A stretch of DNA of 64,000 nt from Tethya wilhelma (Eukaryota; Porifera; Demospongiae; Tethyida; Tethyidae), in assembly GCA_964030475.1 (NCBI GenBank), contig CAXIPT010000003.1, positions 5,010,706-5,074,705 of the forward strand, in the 5' to 3' direction. The translations under genes and the position numbers were made by a program. The notes below the pieces were generated by a model. It saw only the letters and a program-made list of their open reading frames with translations, made no database searches and had not been told where the DNA came from. Position 1 is the first letter of the stretch. Each line of letters opens with the position of its first letter. This document shows, piece by piece, positions 62,301-64,000 of this stretch.

Positions 62301-63614
62301 ACAAACAGTTCGAACTATCTTCTAAATGTGTATCGATTTCCATATGGCATCCTCAATCTGGAGTTTATAGAGAAATTTCTTCCATCTCTCTGTGTTGGCA
62401 CAAACCTCAATGCATTGTCTATCATGCTAATGAACTATGCAGTGGCTTTAGCACCAACCATAATGATTGTGTTGGTCTTGCTGTGCATAAAACTCTCAAC
62501 ATTAGTTTCTGAAAAGTTTTACAGAGGAGACCTAAATCACCTCTTTCAAGCAACATGTAATAGAACACACATACCTCAACGCCGGCGTAGACTCAGCGAG
62601 GCGATCCTACCAGCATTTGCAGCATTCCTTCTCCTCTCCTACAACAAGTTCAGCACAACTTCCACCTTCATTGTTGGAAGCCAGCCACTTCTTAGAGATG
62701 ATGGCTCTGCTGTCTCTCCCAGAAGGGTTTACTATGCAGGACAGTACTCGATTGACGATTATGAATATTGTACCCACTACTTACTGCCTGCAGCAATAAT
62801 CTTTTCAACTTTTGTTGCCATACCTCCCCTACTGCTGTTGGATTATCCCCTGAGGGCATTTGAATGGTGTCTGAGCAAGGCGAATTGTCTGTGGAGATTC
62901 TACCCTGTTGATAAAGTACATGTATTTCTTGATACGTTCCAAGGATGTTATAAGAACAAGATGAGATTCTTTGCCGGCTTGTATTTTCTCTTTCGTCTTG
63001 TCATCAACATTGCTTACTTGTCTACTGACACGTGGCTAGAACAATTTTGTGTTCAACAGGTGATCTGTGCCATTATGACATTACTGCTTGCACTTTTTCG
63101 GCCATACAAAAGGAAGTGGCTAAATTATGTTGACATCCTGATGCTCACAAACCTATCAGTTCTGAATGCTCTAACTCTCTATCTCTACTCGTACTATCAA
63201 ATCAATACCCGGACTTCTCATCTACCAATCTCTGTTTTTGCTGTCCAGTATGTACTGGTGCTTCTTCCACTGTTCTACATGGTCTCATACATTGTCTGGT
63301 GTCTGTCACAACCCTACCATCATTCTCTGAAAAACGGTTTCATGCATATGAAAAGGAGATTGGAATTGAATCGATACAGAAATTTAGAGACTTTTCCATC
63401 AATCAATTCTGCACAAACATCATCACAGTATGGCTCGACTCTTAAAGGAGATATCAATGAGTCTGAGATTGAAGACATACTAGAGAGAGCTGAGGAACAA
63501 AACACGTACAAAAAACTACAAGAAACTGTGGCTCATTCTCCAGAAAACGAACGACCTCTATCTCCAAACATTGTCATCAAAGGTCGTGTTCACACTCAAT
63601 CTCAGACATACTGA
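59307..63614 (+). CDS. Receptor 5: shortened helix with duplicated Cys-rich/TM core
   Basis: One coding exon of 1435 residues. A signal peptide lies near 17-33 (MILLTILAVLMSTLQCS). It is followed by only the first part of the beta-helix (about 37-230), then directly by the Cys-rich module (CPPGFKPKNSTNG, about 264) and membrane segments. After LMLTNLSVL the frame jumps back to RTMGVVMFVNSEVNTIANSS, and the end of the helix, the Cys-rich module and the membrane segments are repeated before the final segment and tail. The tail carries ILERAEEQNTYKK. The repeat unit is 1638 bp (59889-61526 and 61527-63164), divisible by three, and its encoded sequence is identical in both copies. If real, the product would carry two membrane cores; otherwise it is an assembly duplication. 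About 500 residues of helix are missing relative to receptors 3 and 4. Confidence 0.8.
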   Translation: MEPWTLLRMIQCHTLEMILLTILAVLMSTLQCSAYGETENAQVIYIESKKGNDSKSCISSQVHSCQSLNWALQSQYRMSDTQYILLDSGPHELGTFNDSTEASFFNISNIAFIGSEANTTIQCNGEETGLVFINSLDLLFVNVTLVGCVSIQTSTSAARLQLGIAPFTQASLFFYHCYYVNLYNVRVQTTTSSSRTMGVVMFVNSEVNTIANSSFVQCNMEVEMDKSFLESYCYVVDGVWYHLESNMHMLTDASLDHSTIDALLCPPGFKPKNSTNGSKCVCARSYQESLTCDQDSNTAYLNNNNWMGHSPELQKFNDGNYVAVICAPGYCYTNATSGTFLLPNNTEHLDRLVCGTQNRTGIACGKCIEGFGPAINSRIYECVDCSDPSVVRGNIAKYVFSVYVPLAILFTFIILFDIRLTTGPANAFIFYSQVVTTTFDLDADGQLPLYLVTNSSNYLLNVYRFPYGILNLEFIEKFLPSLCVGTNLNALSIMLMNYAVALAPTIMIVLVLLCIKLSTLVSEKFYRGDLNHLFQATCNRTHIPQRRRRLSEAILPAFAAFLLLSYNKFSTTSTFIVGSQPLLRDDGSAVSPRRVYYAGQYSIDDYEYCTHYLLPAAIIFSTFVAIPPLLLLDYPLRAFEWCLSKANCLWRFYPVDKVHVFLDTFQGCYKNKMRFFAGLYFLFRLVINIAYLSTDTWLEQFCVQQVICAIMTLLLALFRPYKRKWLNYVDILMLTNLSVLRTMGVVMFVNSEVNTIANSSFVQCNMEVEMDKSFLESYCYVVDGVWYHLESNMHMLTDASLDHSTIDALLCPPGFKPKNSTNGSKCVCARSYQESLTCDQDSNTAYLNNNNWMGHSPELQKFNDGNYVAVICAPGYCYTNATSGTFLLPNNTEHLDRLVCGTQNRTGIACGKCIEGFGPAINSRIYECVDCSDPSVVRGNIAKYVFSVYVPLAILFTFIILFDIRLTTGPANAFIFYSQVVTTTFDLDADGQLPLYLVTNSSNYLLNVYRFPYGILNLEFIEKFLPSLCVGTNLNALSIMLMNYAVALAPTIMIVLVLLCIKLSTLVSEKFYRGDLNHLFQATCNRTHIPQRRRRLSEAILPAFAAFLLLSYNKFSTTSTFIVGSQPLLRDDGSAVSPRRVYYAGQYSIDDYEYCTHYLLPAAIIFSTFVAIPPLLLLDYPLRAFEWCLSKANCLWRFYPVDKVHVFLDTFQGCYKNKMRFFAGLYFLFRLVINIAYLSTDTWLEQFCVQQVICAIMTLLLALFRPYKRKWLNYVDILMLTNLSVLNALTLYLYSYYQINTRTSHLPISVFAVQYVLVLLPLFYMVSYIVWCLSQPYHHSLKNGFMHMKRRLELNRYRNLETFPSINSAQTSSQYGSTLKGDINESEIEDILERAEEQNTYKKLQETVAHSPENERPLSPNIVIKGRVHTQSQTY
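59889..63164 (+). repeat. 1638-bp in-frame tandem duplication inside receptor 5
   Basis: Unit 1 (59889-61526) and unit 2 (61527-63164) both begin AGAACAATGGGAGTGGTTAT. The internal translations agree throughout where compared. The match breaks at 61526/63164 (T versus G) and before 59889. Confidence 0.9.
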
Positions 63615-64000
63615 TGAAATTGTTGGCTGTTCCCAATACAATACACTCTTGGCTAATGGCCGCTAAACACAACTGATAATAGTAATTAGAGACACATTTT
63701 AGTGGTGTCTAGTGTCATAATGTCAAATAACCTGTGACTGTATAGTAGCTAACTTCTATGCATGGTGTGTAATAGGACTTAATTGAATTTGAGTGGTGAA
63801 TTGGTACATATTGGAACAATATTACTTTATTGTCAACACATTAAAATGCATTTATTGAGAATTTTTGTGTTGCAATGTCACAATTAGTGCTTTTGTGTCT
63901 GTTCTCCATTTATGAACATGTTCGGCATCTATTTTACTCAATGTACTCTGTTCACTGGTGCCTTGTAGCTTCATTGCACACATGGCTTGTGCAAAGCACA
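63615..64000. other. 3' flank of receptor 5
   Basis: AT-rich sequence follows the TGA of receptor 5. No further gene start is visible before the window ends. Confidence 0.5.

Noticed and set aside
1..64000. CRISPR arrays, bacterial operons or prophage content
   Set aside because: Introns, metazoan domain families and microsatellites mark eukaryotic nuclear DNA. The regular repeats found are satellites or MITEs. Pmp-like repeats alone are not evidence for a bacterial origin here.

Overview
The window looks like part of a demosponge nuclear genome. Its genes are multi-exon with short GT-AG introns (about 70-400 bp) and are tightly packed on both strands. The metazoan families present include Ig/FN3 adhesion receptors, a TTLL3/8-type tubulin glycylase and a mitochondrial 10-formyl-THF dehydrogenase. 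There is also an expanded kinase-Kelch type and dense microsatellites and MITE-like palindromes. The sponge assignment is inferred from gene content. Two N runs (9465-9496 and 33618-33946) and eight single Ns mark assembly joins. Several lie at repeats or at sudden changes of gene context, so gene structure next to them should be treated with care.

Layout. 1-740: AT-rich palindromic repeats. 740-4015 (-): exons of one or two unrecognised genes. 4066-5479 (+): a small seven-exon coiled-coil protein. 5997-9398 (-): 3' half of an Ig/FN3 single-pass receptor. 9497-12800: a 180-bp satellite and a MULE-like transposon relic. 13108-22724: paralogous Ig-receptor gene fragments, two in + orientation, plus a diverged exon and an almost identical inverted block in - orientation. 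22932-27278 (-): first member of a large single-coding-exon family joining a Pmp-like beta-helix ectodomain, a Cys-rich module, about nine or ten membrane segments and a cytoplasmic tail. 28412-31674 (+): small secreted-protein genes with pseudogene copies. 31979-38574 (-): TTLL3/8-like glycylase, interrupted by a gap and palindromic repeats. 38753-47521 (+): ALDH1L2-like gene hosting an intronless kinase-Kelch gene (40921-43269) in one intron. 47682-63614: four more members of the beta-helix/multi-TM family, two on each strand around a head-to-head promoter.

How the genes relate. Most of the window encodes cell-surface or secreted proteins belonging to three locally duplicated families: Ig/FN3 receptors, beta-helix/multi-TM receptors and small secreted proteins. 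The best candidate for an undescribed system is the beta-helix/multi-TM family. Its five copies keep the same Cys-rich/TM core and a short cytoplasmic tail motif, while the ectodomain varies: full helix, no helix, or a shortened helix followed by a duplicated core. The ALDH1L gene is also unusual. The exons encoding the formyltransferase core are absent from the locus, and the dehydrogenase nucleophile Cys reads as Tyr, so it may be a pseudoenzyme.
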